This document shows, piece after piece, positions 1 through 7,807 of a stretch of DNA of 64,000 nt. Each line of letters opens with the position of its first letter. The first letter of the stretch is position 1. Below the pieces are notes generated by a model that did no database searches, was not told where the DNA came from, and saw only the letters and a list, made by a program, of their open reading frames with translations. Both the position numbers and the translations under genes were made by a program. Origin of the DNA: Dyadobacter frigoris (GTDB lineage Bacteria; Bacteroidota; Bacteroidia; Cytophagales; Spirosomataceae); assembly GCF_005280585.1 (NCBI RefSeq), contig NZ_SZVO01000026.1:1-64000 (forward strand), read 5' to 3'.

Positions 1-149
1 GCGTCGTAATACGGTACCGATTCCTTTATCATGTATGGCATTAATTTTTTCAGCCATAGGAATCTGTACATGTTAATTCTGCCAGTAGAAAAACGCTGCC
101 GTTCAAAATGCTGAATGCATTGCTTAATTAATTCTTCGAATGTTTCCAT
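1..149 (-). CDS. ritA: RitA-type tyrosine recombinase, N-terminal fragment (partial at window edge)
   Basis: Reading the minus strand from the ATG at 149-147 gives 49 residues without a stop. They begin METFEELIKQ, continue with HFERQRFSTGRINMYRFLW, and end with VPYYD at the edge. This matches the N-terminal SAM-like core-binding domain of the two complete RitA proteins here, which have QRSRFTIRQYW...IEYYN and KQERYSDYTIGRYR...VTYYS at the same places. The gene is the first of the recombinase trio of RIT3. A GGAG-like ribosome site lies inside the palindrome that ends three bases upstream of the start, so a hairpin could mask it. The catalytic domain lies outside the window. Confidence 0.7.
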   Translation of the reverse strand, partial: METFEELIKQCIQHFERQRFSTGRINMYRFLWLKKLMPYMIKESVPYYD

Positions 150-152
150 TGA

Positions 153-202
153 TACTCCAGTTATTTGTGATGGCAAAATTGCCATCACAAATAACTGGAG
201 TA
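153..202. repeat. 50-bp perfect palindrome in front of ritA3
   Basis: Two 24-base arms (153-176 and 179-202) are exact reverse complements around a 2-base centre. The palindrome sits between the RIT3 terminus and the ritA3 start codon. It could be a recombinase-binding or replication structure, or a hairpin limiting recombinase translation, since it holds the ribosome site. The function is inferred. Confidence 0.85.
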
Positions 203-260
203 ATCTTATGTAAAGTGTTTATGCAAAGTAGCGCCTGTAACACAGGTACTTTCAGTGCTT

Positions 261-832
261 TTACTCAGCCGCTTTACATAATCTTTTACTTTCCATAATC
301 ACAGCATTATAGGCACCAAAGACAGTACCGGCGGTTGTGTGCATATTCTGAGTAGGACTGCTCAGCGCATACTCGTACACACTTTCAACCATGTTGGTAT
401 AATGGGAAGACAGTTCCTCCAGCTTGCTGTCTTTAAGCTTGCCTAGTACTTCACGGTTGGGAGCCATGGCCATTTCAATCAGCTTTTTAAGCTCCCCGTC
501 AGTAATGCGCACCTTTGCCCATTGATTGAAAACGGGTTCAAGCTCCGCTGAAACCTGATTTGCAATACCCATTACTTTGTGCGCCTGCTGCAAGCGAAGG
601 TTGGCATTGGCCGTGTGGCGGATGCGGACCACATTGGAAAGATTTCGCATGGCTGCATTCAGCGTATTTTGACATACTACACGGATTGGTGTGAACGCTG
701 CTGTGATGCTTCCAGAACCATCGTGTGAATTTGTCAAAAATAAGTAGCGCTCAATCAGATCGTCGTCCCCTACCCGCATGTAACCCGGCAGTTTGGCAGT
801 GATAAAAATACGCTCACCTGACTTATGCAAAG
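261..832 (-). pseudogene. DUF932 family protein, C-terminal half (split by RIT1, truncated by RIT3)
   Basis: The minus-strand reading resumes the DUF932 protein with GERIFITAKLPGYMRVGDDD, then ERYLFLTNSHDGSGSITAAF, and ends near GTVFGAYNAV, close to the usual end of the family's conserved region. The last residues, MESKRLCKAAE, come from the RIT3 terminus and are not native. The missing N-terminal half lies at 7808-8202, beyond RIT1. Joining the halves at the shared ttatggaaag restores an open frame (GGGYGKALHKSGERIF). DUF932 proteins are common in Bacteroidetes ICEs and phages next to ssb, and their function is unknown. The gene is certainly inactive as arranged. Confidence 0.9.
272..298. 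repeat. RIT3 terminal repeat (27 bp)
   Basis: This is identical over 27 bases to the right terminus of RIT1 at 7781-7807. Its outer ten bases, ctttccataa (289-298), are followed by the 6-base spacer tcacag (299-304) and then DUF932 coding sequence. That is the same layout as at the RIT1 ends. Confidence 0.85.
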
Positions 833-848
833 CTTTCCATAAAGATGG

Positions 849-875
849 TTATGGAAAGTAAAATATTATGTAAAG
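849..875. repeat. RIT1 left terminal inverted repeat
   Basis: It is the reverse complement of 7781-7807 with one mismatch at its 16th base. It begins ttatggaaag and ends attatgtaaag. A host copy of the inverted half site (ctttccataa, 833-842) faces it across the 6-base spacer agatgg (843-848). Confidence 0.88.
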
Positions 876-983
876 TTGTGCCATTGAAACCGTTGAATAT
901 CTCAAATTCAGCAGCTTAGTCTTATTTCCACTTTCCATTATTTTGTTAATGGCAATAGTGCCATAACCGTAAATAATGTAATA

Positions 984-2249
984 ATGAAAGAAAATCAAAC
1001 CATCGATGAACTTGTAAATGAGTTTGAAAAACATCTCCTTACGCTGCAGCGCAGCAGGTTCACCATTCGCCAGTACTGGCAAACCTGGAAACCTCTAAAA
1101 CTTTTCATGGCCGCTCACAATATTGAGTATTATAATCAATCTGTTGGCCAACAGTTCATTAAGTCGAGATTAGGTGATTATGATTATAACATGCTTAATC
1201 AAATGCAAAAGCGGTTAGTAAATGTCGTCGATGCACTTTATGTATTCCAATCAACCGGGCAGATCTTTTTTGGTACTGCGCCGTTACGGAGAAATCCACC
1301 GAAAATATTAACCGGAGAGATCGGCCTTGCGATGCAAGATTACATTAACTATAAATCAGCAACCTTTACGCTATCCAAATCCACTATCAATAACCACCTC
1401 AATGCCTTGCATGGCTTGCTTGTTTTTTTGAACGATAAGAAAGTAGGAAATCTTAATCAGGTCAAAGAAGCACCCCTGCTGTCCTTTATAAAAAGCCTTA
1501 ACCCTGAAACATTGTCGGTCAACCACAGCAAATTAGGCATCATTCGGGGATTTCTAAGTTATCTACATACAGAACAGATACTTGGTAAAGATTATTCCAA
1601 AGTGATCCTGCGTACCAATTGCAAACAGCAACCAAGACTACCTTCGTTTTTCTCGCCGGAAGAAGTAAGCCTTATAGTAAATGCAGTTGACCGGGCCAAC
1701 GCAACGGGTAAGAGAGATTATGCGATGGTATTGCTGGCGGCAAAGTTTGGAATGAGAGTTTCAGACATAGCACGGTTAAAGTTTGAAAACATTAATTGGG
1801 ATAAAGGCACAATTGAGTTCATTCAATTCAAAACAGGTAAGGCAATTACGTTTCCACTTCTTTCTGAAGTGGGTAATGCTATCATCGACTATCTGAAATA
1901 TGCACGCCCGGTTTGCGACCAACCATGTTGTTTTGTACAGCACATTTACCCCTATAAAACAATAACTGCTGACGATGTTGCGGGCAGAATAGGCCTGCAT
2001 ATACGGCGTTCGGGTATCCCGCTTGAAGGCAGGCGTAAAGGTGCCCATGCCTTGCGGCACAGTTTCGCCACTCATTTACTTGCAAACAAAATACCCTTGC
2101 CGGTAATATCGGAGGTGCTTGGTCATAGCCAAACGGCTTCGACAATGTTCTATCTACGTGTTGATGAAACACAACTTAAGCAGTGTGCGCTCGATGTACC
2201 TATGGTGATGTCCGGCTTTTATGGCCAGAAAGGAGGTTTCAACTCATGA
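984..2249 (+). CDS. ritA: Tyrosine recombinase RitA (RIT1)
   Basis: This 421-residue site-specific recombinase is the first of the RIT1 trio. The N-terminal half is a SAM-like DNA-binding domain (about 1-200). The catalytic domain shows the expected residues: arginine in KFGMRVSDIARL (about 255), HALRHSFATHLL (HxxR, about 358) and LGHSQTASTMFYLRVD (second histidine and the tyrosine nucleophile, near 395). It cuts and rejoins DNA through a 3'-phosphotyrosine, presumably acting with RitB and RitC at the element ends. Its stop overlaps the ritB start (ATGA at 2246), so the two are translationally coupled. The gene looks intact. Confidence 0.93.
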   Translation: MKENQTIDELVNEFEKHLLTLQRSRFTIRQYWQTWKPLKLFMAAHNIEYYNQSVGQQFIKSRLGDYDYNMLNQMQKRLVNVVDALYVFQSTGQIFFGTAPLRRNPPKILTGEIGLAMQDYINYKSATFTLSKSTINNHLNALHGLLVFLNDKKVGNLNQVKEAPLLSFIKSLNPETLSVNHSKLGIIRGFLSYLHTEQILGKDYSKVILRTNCKQQPRLPSFFSPEEVSLIVNAVDRANATGKRDYAMVLLAAKFGMRVSDIARLKFENINWDKGTIEFIQFKTGKAITFPLLSEVGNAIIDYLKYARPVCDQPCCFVQHIYPYKTITADDVAGRIGLHIRRSGIPLEGRRKGAHALRHSFATHLLANKIPLPVISEVLGHSQTASTMFYLRVDETQLKQCALDVPMVMSGFYGQKGGFNS

Positions 2250-3241
2250 GTACCATCAATTATTATAGCGTATATAAGCCTTATATCGAACAATTTGTTG
2301 CTTTGAAGAGACACCTCGGTTACAAATACATCAATATTGAATATCCGTTGATGCAGTTCGATCAACTGGCTTACGACCGTGAAGAAACCAATATTAGCAT
2401 ATCCAAAGCGCTTTGCGATTATTGGTGTACGAGGCGACCGAATGAATCGGAGAAAACATGGTATAACAGAATACTGACCATGAGGCAGTTTTCCTCTTTT
2501 CTAAACACGCTTGATCACGTGTCGTACTTGCCGAAACTGCCCAAAATCAAAAAAAGCACCTATAAACCCTACATCTATACCAAAGAGGAGATAGCAGCAA
2601 TATTTGAAGCAACAGACCAGTTAAGCACTTTTAGTACCTGCTATAACTCTATGGTACTTATTCTTCCCGCTTTGTTCAGGGTACTTTATGGTACCGGGCT
2701 GCGTGTAGGCGAAGCTTTGGCTTTATCCTGTAGGGATATTCATCTTGAAGAACAATATATCGTACTCAGAAATACCAAGAACGGGACTGACCGAATGGTT
2801 CCCCTTTCTGATTCCGTAACCTACGTGATTACCGAATATCTGAATTGTCGCAAATGGTTTCCTATGGTGAGAAAAACCGATCTTCTTTTTGTACACCCTA
2901 ACGGTGATTGCTGCTATAATCATCGCGTTTATGCCTGGTTCAGAAAAGTGTTATATAAAGCGGGCATTCCGCACAAAGGCCGGCACTACGGGCCACACGT
3001 ACATGACTTAAGGCATACCTTTAGTGTTCATTCGTTAGCAAAAATGGCGGAAGCAGGTTCCGATCTGTATTATTCCCTGCCGGTCCTTTCAACTTACCTG
3101 GGGCATAGTTCAATTGCCAGTACAGATGGATATGTTCGGCTGACAGCCGATATGTACCCATCCATTATCACCAAAGTCAATAATATCTGTCCTTATTTAT
3201 TCCCGGAAATCTATGAAGAAGCAAACGATGAAAACTGTTGA
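2246..3241 (+). CDS. ritB: Tyrosine recombinase RitB (RIT1)
   Basis: This is the second recombinase of the trio, 331 residues from the ATG at 2246. A longer reading from 2183 exists, but 2246 is preferred because it overlaps the ritA stop in an ATGA and follows aggagg at 2231-2236. Catalytic motifs are LYGTGLRVGEALAL, VHDLRHTFSVHSL and LGHSSIASTDGYVRL, which cover the arginine, HxxR, histidine and tyrosine positions. In RIT elements all three recombinases are kept together, and how they divide the work is not known. The gene looks intact. Confidence 0.93.
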   Translation: MSTINYYSVYKPYIEQFVALKRHLGYKYINIEYPLMQFDQLAYDREETNISISKALCDYWCTRRPNESEKTWYNRILTMRQFSSFLNTLDHVSYLPKLPKIKKSTYKPYIYTKEEIAAIFEATDQLSTFSTCYNSMVLILPALFRVLYGTGLRVGEALALSCRDIHLEEQYIVLRNTKNGTDRMVPLSDSVTYVITEYLNCRKWFPMVRKTDLLFVHPNGDCCYNHRVYAWFRKVLYKAGIPHKGRHYGPHVHDLRHTFSVHSLAKMAEAGSDLYYSLPVLSTYLGHSSIASTDGYVRLTADMYPSIITKVNNICPYLFPEIYEEANDENC

Positions 3242-4022
3242 CTTTCCAAAAAGCCTTGCCGACTTCCTCACTAAATACCTGCCGGGCGAAAGAGGAATGA
3301 GCAGCAACACGATATCTTCCTACAGGATTACATTCATACTATTGATCTCGTTTATGGAGGAGTATAAAGGTATCAAACCCCAAAAACTGGTGTTTAACGA
3401 CCTTACAAAGAAATCCATTGAAGAGTTCCTGAATTACCTGGAGCAGGTACGAAAATGCAGTGTATCGACCCGAAATGTGAGGCTGGCAGCATTGCACGCC
3501 TTCTTTAACTTTGTACAGTATGAGTGGCCGGAACAGTTAGACGAATGCCGGAGAATACTTTCCATAAAGCTAAAAAAAGCAAAACAAGGCACGATCAACT
3601 ACCTTACCGTTGAAGGTATCCAACTTTTGCTAAGCCAGCCCGATCTGTCTACAAAGAAAGGAATACGCGATCTGGCATTGCTTGCACTAATGTATGATTG
3701 TGGGGCAAGGGTACAGGAAATCATTGATCTTATGCCCGGAAGCATTAGGTCAAACAAGCCTTATACCATCAAACTCATTGGCAAAGGTAATAAAGCGCGG
3801 ATTGTGCCGCTGATGGATGAAGAAGTAGTTCACTTAAAAAATTACATGTCCAAAAATGGCTTATCAGAACCTTACGCCGAAATGTACCCATTGTTTTACA
3901 ACACTCGCAGAGAAAAACTGACAAGGGCAGGTATAACGCATATCCTGCACAAATATGCAGCAATGGCCCGAAAGTGTAATACCGGGCTTATTCCGGAAAA
4001 GATCAGTTGTCATTCGCTCCGA
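3213..4022 (+). pseudogene. ritC: Tyrosine recombinase RitC (RIT1), 5' part, split by RIT2
   Basis: This is the third recombinase of RIT1. It starts at 3213 (or at the in-frame ATG 3228), overlapping the ritB end. The core-binding domain and the catalytic arginine region (MYDCGARVQEIIDL) are present. The frame reaches CHSLR, the start of the HxxR box, and then enters the RIT2 terminus, adding foreign residues QYVEYYNMGSVH before a stop at 4061. The remaining 72 or so residues lie at 7487-7708. Joined at the shared arginine codon, the two parts give about 340 residues with CHSLRHSKAMHLL, as in RitC2. RIT1 has therefore lost its third recombinase unless RIT2 excises. Confidence 0.9.
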
Positions 4023-4059
4023 CAATATGTGGAGTATTACAATATGGGGAGTGTCCATT
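4023..4059. repeat. RIT2 left terminal inverted repeat (37 bp)
   Basis: It is the exact reverse complement of 7425-7461. It starts caatatgtggagtattac. Just inside (about 4089-4101) an inverted partial copy of its inner part (cactccccatat) follows. Confidence 0.93.
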
Positions 4060-4138
4060 GAAATATCTCCTTAAACCTGTTTTATCCTCAAATCACTCCC
4101 CATATTTATAATAAACTTTATTAAAACAAAAGCTTATT

Positions 4139-5380
4139 ATGAAAGAAAAATTGAAGATCCATGAAGTCATGGATAGGGTCCTTGCAGGCCTAAAACAGGA
4201 AAGGTATTCTGATTATACCATCGGTCGTTACCGCCATTGTTATAATGGCGTGCAAAAATTCATTCAGGGAAAAAATGTCACGTATTATTCCAATACACTT
4301 GCTGTTGACTACGTACAGCATCAATTTGGCATCGTTATCGACGGGTTTTATCATCAATACCGATCAAACGTAGCTGCTTCTATCAGGGCATTGCGAACGC
4401 TTTCGGATTATTCGGAGCATGGTATACTGATAAAAAAGAGAGGGTCAGGGAAAAAACCTTTTGAATGTCCGGACGTATTTAGCAAAGATTATGAATCTTT
4501 TAAGCTTGCTTGTAAATCAAGGAGTTATGCGCCAATGGGCGAGGCATCTTTGTTTTGGTCACTGCACCGGTTTTTAATATTCATGAAACAAGAGGGGCTT
4601 ACGGATTCCCGGGAAATGAGGAGTATCCATATATTGAAGTTTTTAACATCACAAAAGGATTATAGCTCCCGGCATATTGCCACTACGATTTCCAGGCTTC
4701 GCAATTATCTCCGGTTTCTTTATCAGGAAGGTATTATTGAACATGATCTGTGCAAATGCCTCCCGCATATGAAAATTACACGCAACCCCTTTATACCTTC
4801 TGTTTGGCAGCAGACTGATGTAAAAAAACTGCTTGGATCAATTGATCGCCAAAATCCCAAAGGGAAACGTGATTATGCCATTCTTTTACTGGTAACCCGG
4901 CTCGGCTTACGTGTAGGGGACATCCGTACATTAAAATTATCAGACCTGAATTGGAACCGTAACCTAATATCGATTATCATGCAAAAGACTAGGCAGCAAC
5001 TACAGCTGCCTTTGCTTGACGATGTGGGCTGGGCCATCATTGATTACCTGAGAAATGGACGTCCCCAGACCGATTCTAACTTTGTATTTATTCGTCACAA
5101 AGCCCCATATAATGGATTTGCAGACCATAATTGCCTGCATAAAATGTTGGTAAGGCACATGGTCAGTGCCAAAATTGAAACAATGAATGATCAAAAACAT
5201 GGGCTTCATTCTTTGAGAAGTACTCTTGCACTTACGTTACTTGAAAATGGGACCCCGCTTCCAATTATCTCTGAGGTACTTGGGCATCAAAGTGTCCAAA
5301 CTACCAGGTTCTATTTGAAAATAGACATGAACGGTCTGAGAAACTGTGTAATTAATCCGGAGGAGGGAGGTGTGCTATGA
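4139..5380 (+). CDS. ritA: Tyrosine recombinase RitA (RIT2)
   Basis: This 413-residue recombinase is the first gene of RIT2. It has an N-terminal core-binding domain (about 1-215) followed by a catalytic domain with VTRLGLRVGDIRTLKL, GLHSLRSTLALTLL and LGHQSVQTTRFYLKID, which give the arginine, HxxR, histidine and tyrosine nucleophile. It is recognisably a homologue of RitA1 but strongly diverged. The stop overlaps the ritB2 start in an ATGA after a strong ggaggagggagg ribosome site. Spacing and order are those of the RIT family. The gene appears intact. Confidence 0.93.
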   Translation: MKEKLKIHEVMDRVLAGLKQERYSDYTIGRYRHCYNGVQKFIQGKNVTYYSNTLAVDYVQHQFGIVIDGFYHQYRSNVAASIRALRTLSDYSEHGILIKKRGSGKKPFECPDVFSKDYESFKLACKSRSYAPMGEASLFWSLHRFLIFMKQEGLTDSREMRSIHILKFLTSQKDYSSRHIATTISRLRNYLRFLYQEGIIEHDLCKCLPHMKITRNPFIPSVWQQTDVKKLLGSIDRQNPKGKRDYAILLLVTRLGLRVGDIRTLKLSDLNWNRNLISIIMQKTRQQLQLPLLDDVGWAIIDYLRNGRPQTDSNFVFIRHKAPYNGFADHNCLHKMLVRHMVSAKIETMNDQKHGLHSLRSTLALTLLENGTPLPIISEVLGHQSVQTTRFYLKIDMNGLRNCVINPEEGGVL

Positions 5381-6339
5381 ATAACTATAGATGGAAAAGC
5401 AGCATAGCTGACCACATGCAGGAATACTTAGTATTGATGCGTATGACGGGTTTCCAATACAAGAGACAAGGAAGAATGTTGGAAATGTTTGACCAATACT
5501 GTTATGATGTTGGCTTCACCGGTGACGGGTTAGATGCTGAACTGGTCAATGGCTTTTGTTACGGGGTATATTATGAGAAGGCATCTACCAGATACCAAAA
5601 AGAAAAGCTGCTGAGCGGACTGGCCGAACATTTATGCACTATTGGGAATCCGTCCTATATCTGTCCGAGAAAATCGGCACCAAAAAAACGCACTTATACT
5701 CCTTATATTTTTTCACAAGAAGAACTCGGGAACCTGTTTCGGGCGGCAGACACCTACCCGTCACACCGATTAAGTAACCGGCATATTGTGGACCATGTTA
5801 TGTTCCGGTTAATCTACGGATGCGGTTTACGATTGTCGGAGGCGCTCAATCTTAAACTTAAAGACGTGGATCTTACCGAAGGAACGCTGACCATATTACA
5901 CTCTAAAAACAATAAAGACCGGAAAATCCCAATGGCAGCAAGCCTGGTTGATAGATGTAAGAAGTATAATAGAGAAATGCACCTGTTCAGTGACCAGGAA
6001 ACCTATTACTTTAAAAGCACATTTAACCGGCGTTTGGACAACAGTACTGCATACAGAAGGTTTCGTGAGTATCTATGGCATGCCGGTATCCCTCATTCGG
6101 GTCGCGGGCCAAGAATCCATGATCTTCGCCATGCGTACTGCGTTCATTGCTTGAAACGATGGGTCTTAACGGGGAAAGACCTCACTAATCTTTTTCCTTA
6201 CCTGAGCGCCTATCTGGGACATGCTGACTTTAGAGGAACCCAATATTATCTTCGTCTGACAGCAGACCTTTACCCGGACATTATAAGCAAGACGGAAGCT
6301 ACGTTAGGATATATCATTCCAGAAGGGAGGTGTCTATGA
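5377..6339 (+). CDS. ritB: Tyrosine recombinase RitB (RIT2)
   Basis: This 320-residue recombinase starts in the ATGA overlap with ritA2. Catalytic motifs are IYGCGLRLSEALNL (arginine), IHDLRHAYCVHCL (HxxR) and LGHADFRGTQYYLRL (histidine and tyrosine). The end overlaps the ritC2 start (ATGA at 6336), again after a gggagg ribosome site, so the whole trio is translated as one coupled unit. The gene appears intact. Confidence 0.93.
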   Translation: MNNYRWKSSIADHMQEYLVLMRMTGFQYKRQGRMLEMFDQYCYDVGFTGDGLDAELVNGFCYGVYYEKASTRYQKEKLLSGLAEHLCTIGNPSYICPRKSAPKKRTYTPYIFSQEELGNLFRAADTYPSHRLSNRHIVDHVMFRLIYGCGLRLSEALNLKLKDVDLTEGTLTILHSKNNKDRKIPMAASLVDRCKKYNREMHLFSDQETYYFKSTFNRRLDNSTAYRRFREYLWHAGIPHSGRGPRIHDLRHAYCVHCLKRWVLTGKDLTNLFPYLSAYLGHADFRGTQYYLRLTADLYPDIISKTEATLGYIIPEGRCL

Positions 6340-7363
6340 AAAAAGCAAATGACTTCTCCTGGTATCTGTCCCGCTTTCTGACAGCATACTTATCCGGAGA
6401 GAAAAACCTGAGCACCAATACCATTGCTGTTTATCGGGATAGCTTCCGGCTCTTTCTTTTATTCTGTGAACAAAAGATGGACGTGGCCCCTGACCGGATA
6501 ACTATCTCACTACTCACCAAAGAGCTTATCCTCAAGTATCTTGATTGGCTGGAGACAGAACGCAAATGCCGTATTATTACCCGGAACCAGCGTTTATCAT
6601 CCATACACGGTTTCTTAAAATATGTCCAAAAGCAGATGCCGGAAAACCTGTTTGAACTGCAACGGATATTGGGGATTTCATCCAAGAGAGTAACCAAAAC
6701 CATTGTCCCCTACCTGACAGAAGATGAACTGAAAATCCTGTTTCAACAGCCTGACATAAGAACAAAGCAAGGCAAACGGGATTTGGTAATTCTCGTGTTG
6801 ATGTATGACAGTGCAGCCCGGGTACAGGAACTGGCCGATTTGAAGGTCAAAAATATCCGGTTGAATTCACCTGCAGTGATAACCCTGCATGGCAAGGGTA
6901 ATAAAACCAGGCACGTACCTATCCTTGGACGAACAAAGGAACTTCTGACCGGATATTTGGAAGATCACAAAAAATATGCATGGGGTGTCGCCATAGCAGA
7001 TACACCAGTTTTTTTAATCAAAAGCACCAACAGTTAACGCGGTGGGGAATTTCATATATTCTAAACACATATGTTGAACTGGCAAAAGAACATGCTGGTT
7101 TCAACGTGGATTTCTCAATTACACCACATGTACTACGCCATTCCAAAGCTATGGGAATGCTAAAGTCCGGCATTAACCTGATCTACATCAGGGACTTTCT
7201 TGGTCACACCAATGTGATCACTACCGAGGTATATGCCAGGGCAGACAGTGAGATGAAACGTAAGGCGCTAGAAGAATCTTACAGCGAACTTCATTGCAAT
7301 GAACTGCCTAAGTGGGAAAACGACACGGGTTTGATGCATTGGCTCAAAGACTTGTGTAAATAG
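6336..7363 (+). pseudogene. ritC: Tyrosine recombinase RitC (RIT2), in two frames joined at a T7 run
   Basis: The frame starting at the ATG 6336 (ATGA overlap with ritB2; a GTG six bases earlier is less likely) carries the core-binding domain and MYDSAARVQELADL. It stops at 7037 after TPVFLIKSTNS. The catalytic remainder (ITPHVLRHSKAMGML, LGHTNVITTEVYARAD) is in the -1 frame up to 7363. The switch falls at a T-TTT-TTA heptamer (7010-7016), in phase for -1 ribosomal slippage. A fused product would have about 342 residues, the length of RitC1. RitC1 has no slippery run at the same place, so a one-base loss in the T run is the simpler reading. Programmed slippage remains possible. Confidence 0.8.
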
Positions 7364-7424
7364 GGTTACAAGCTAATAATATGGGGAGTTATTTTGATGA
7401 AAATCCGTTTACAAGTATGTTTTT

Positions 7425-7461
7425 AATGGACACTCCCCATATTGTAATACTCCACATATTG
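7425..7461. repeat. RIT2 right terminal inverted repeat (37 bp)
   Basis: It is the exact reverse complement of 4023-4059. It ends ctccacatattg and abuts the 28-bp palindrome at 7462-7489. A second atggggagt copy lies just inside the element (7381-7389). Confidence 0.93.
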
Positions 7462-7489
7462 ACGCATATGGTGAGCTCACCATATGCGT
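7462..7489. repeat. 28-bp perfect palindrome at the right border of RIT2
   Basis: Arms acgcatatggtgag and ctcaccatatgcgt are exact reverse complements with no spacer. The palindrome lies between the RIT2 terminal repeat and the restart of ritC1, whose reading resumes in its last three bases (CGT, the arginine of the HxxR box). It is absent from the left border. Confidence 0.9.
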
Positions 7490-7708
7490 CATTCCAAAGC
7501 CATGCACCTGCTGCAAGCAGGCGTTAACCTTGTATATATACGTGATATTCTCGGGCATGTATCGGTTACAACAACCGAAGTGTATGCGAGGGTCGATTCT
7601 AAACAGAAACGAGAGGCCATTGAAAAAGCTTACATCAATGTGGTTAAAAATGAGGTGCCTGTATGGAGAAACAACGAAACCTTATTGGACTGGTTGAAAA
7701 GCTTTTGA
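7487..7708 (+). pseudogene. ritC: RitC (RIT1), 3' part
   Basis: The frame resumes with RHSKAMHLLQAGVNLVYIRD, then LGHVSVTTTEVYARVD with the second catalytic histidine and the tyrosine nucleophile, and ends with a lysine-rich tail at 7708. It completes the protein begun at 3213. On its own it starts at an ATG supplied by the RIT2-border palindrome (7484) and would be a 74-residue peptide, unlikely to be active. Confidence 0.9.
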
Positions 7709-7780
7709 GATAAAATAATGTAAAGTAGAATTGCCCAACTAACCATTTAAATCCCCAAAATTGGCGGTTAAGGCAGTCTA

Positions 7781-7807
7781 CTTTACATAATCTTTTACTT
7801 TCCATAA
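7781..7807. repeat. RIT1 right terminal inverted repeat
   Basis: It is identical to the RIT3 terminus at 272-298 and the reverse complement of 849-875 with one mismatch. It ends with the half site ctttccataa (7798-7807), followed by the spacer ccacct and then DUF932 coding sequence. A subterminal inverted copy (taatgtaaagtaga, 7716-7729) lies between ritC1 and the terminus. Confidence 0.88.

Larger units (their letters stand above)
1..298 (-). mobile_element. RIT3: end of a third recombinase-in-trio element, running off the left edge
   Basis: The segment holds the ritA-proximal end of a RIT element. From right to left it contains a 27-bp terminus at 272-298, a subterminal stretch, a 50-bp palindrome at 153-202, and the beginning of a RitA-like gene on the minus strand. 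The terminus is identical to the right terminus of RIT1 (7781-7807), although the encoded RitA differs clearly from RitA1. RIT elements are known to carry three tandem tyrosine recombinase genes between inverted termini. Here only the first gene's start is visible, so the element's length and integrity are unknown. It has cut off the 3' end of the DUF932 gene. Confidence 0.75.
4023..7461 (+). mobile_element. RIT2: second recombinase-in-trio element, nested in ritC1
   Basis: It is bounded by perfect 37-bp inverted repeats (4023-4059 and 7425-7461) and carries ritA2, ritB2 and ritC2 in the same order as RIT1. It splits ritC1 inside the codons for the HxxR box. A 28-bp perfect palindrome (7462-7489) lies between its right repeat and the resumed ritC1 frame, with no counterpart on the left. 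The palindrome may therefore belong to the element or have arisen at integration. The trio is diverged from that of RIT1, so this is a different RIT lineage and not a duplication. Confidence 0.88.
849..7807 (+). mobile_element. RIT1: recombinase-in-trio element, interrupted by RIT2
   Basis: The element is bounded by 27-bp inverted termini (849-875 and 7781-7807, one mismatch). It holds ritA1, ritB1 and ritC1 in order on one strand with overlapping ends, which is the diagnostic layout of RIT elements. It was inserted in the DUF932 gene. Its ritC1 is split by a second RIT element, so RIT1 alone would be about 3.5 kb. The left junction reads ctttccataa, then agatgg, then ttatggaaag. The right junction reads ctttccataa, then ccacct, then host sequence. 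This is the pattern of inverted half sites around a 6-bp spacer that tyrosine recombinases leave. Confidence 0.88.

Noticed and set aside
984..7708. The six recombinases as an ICE integrase module
   Set aside because: They come as two ordered, overlapping trios within inverted ends, which is the RIT layout; they move themselves and disrupt ICE genes.
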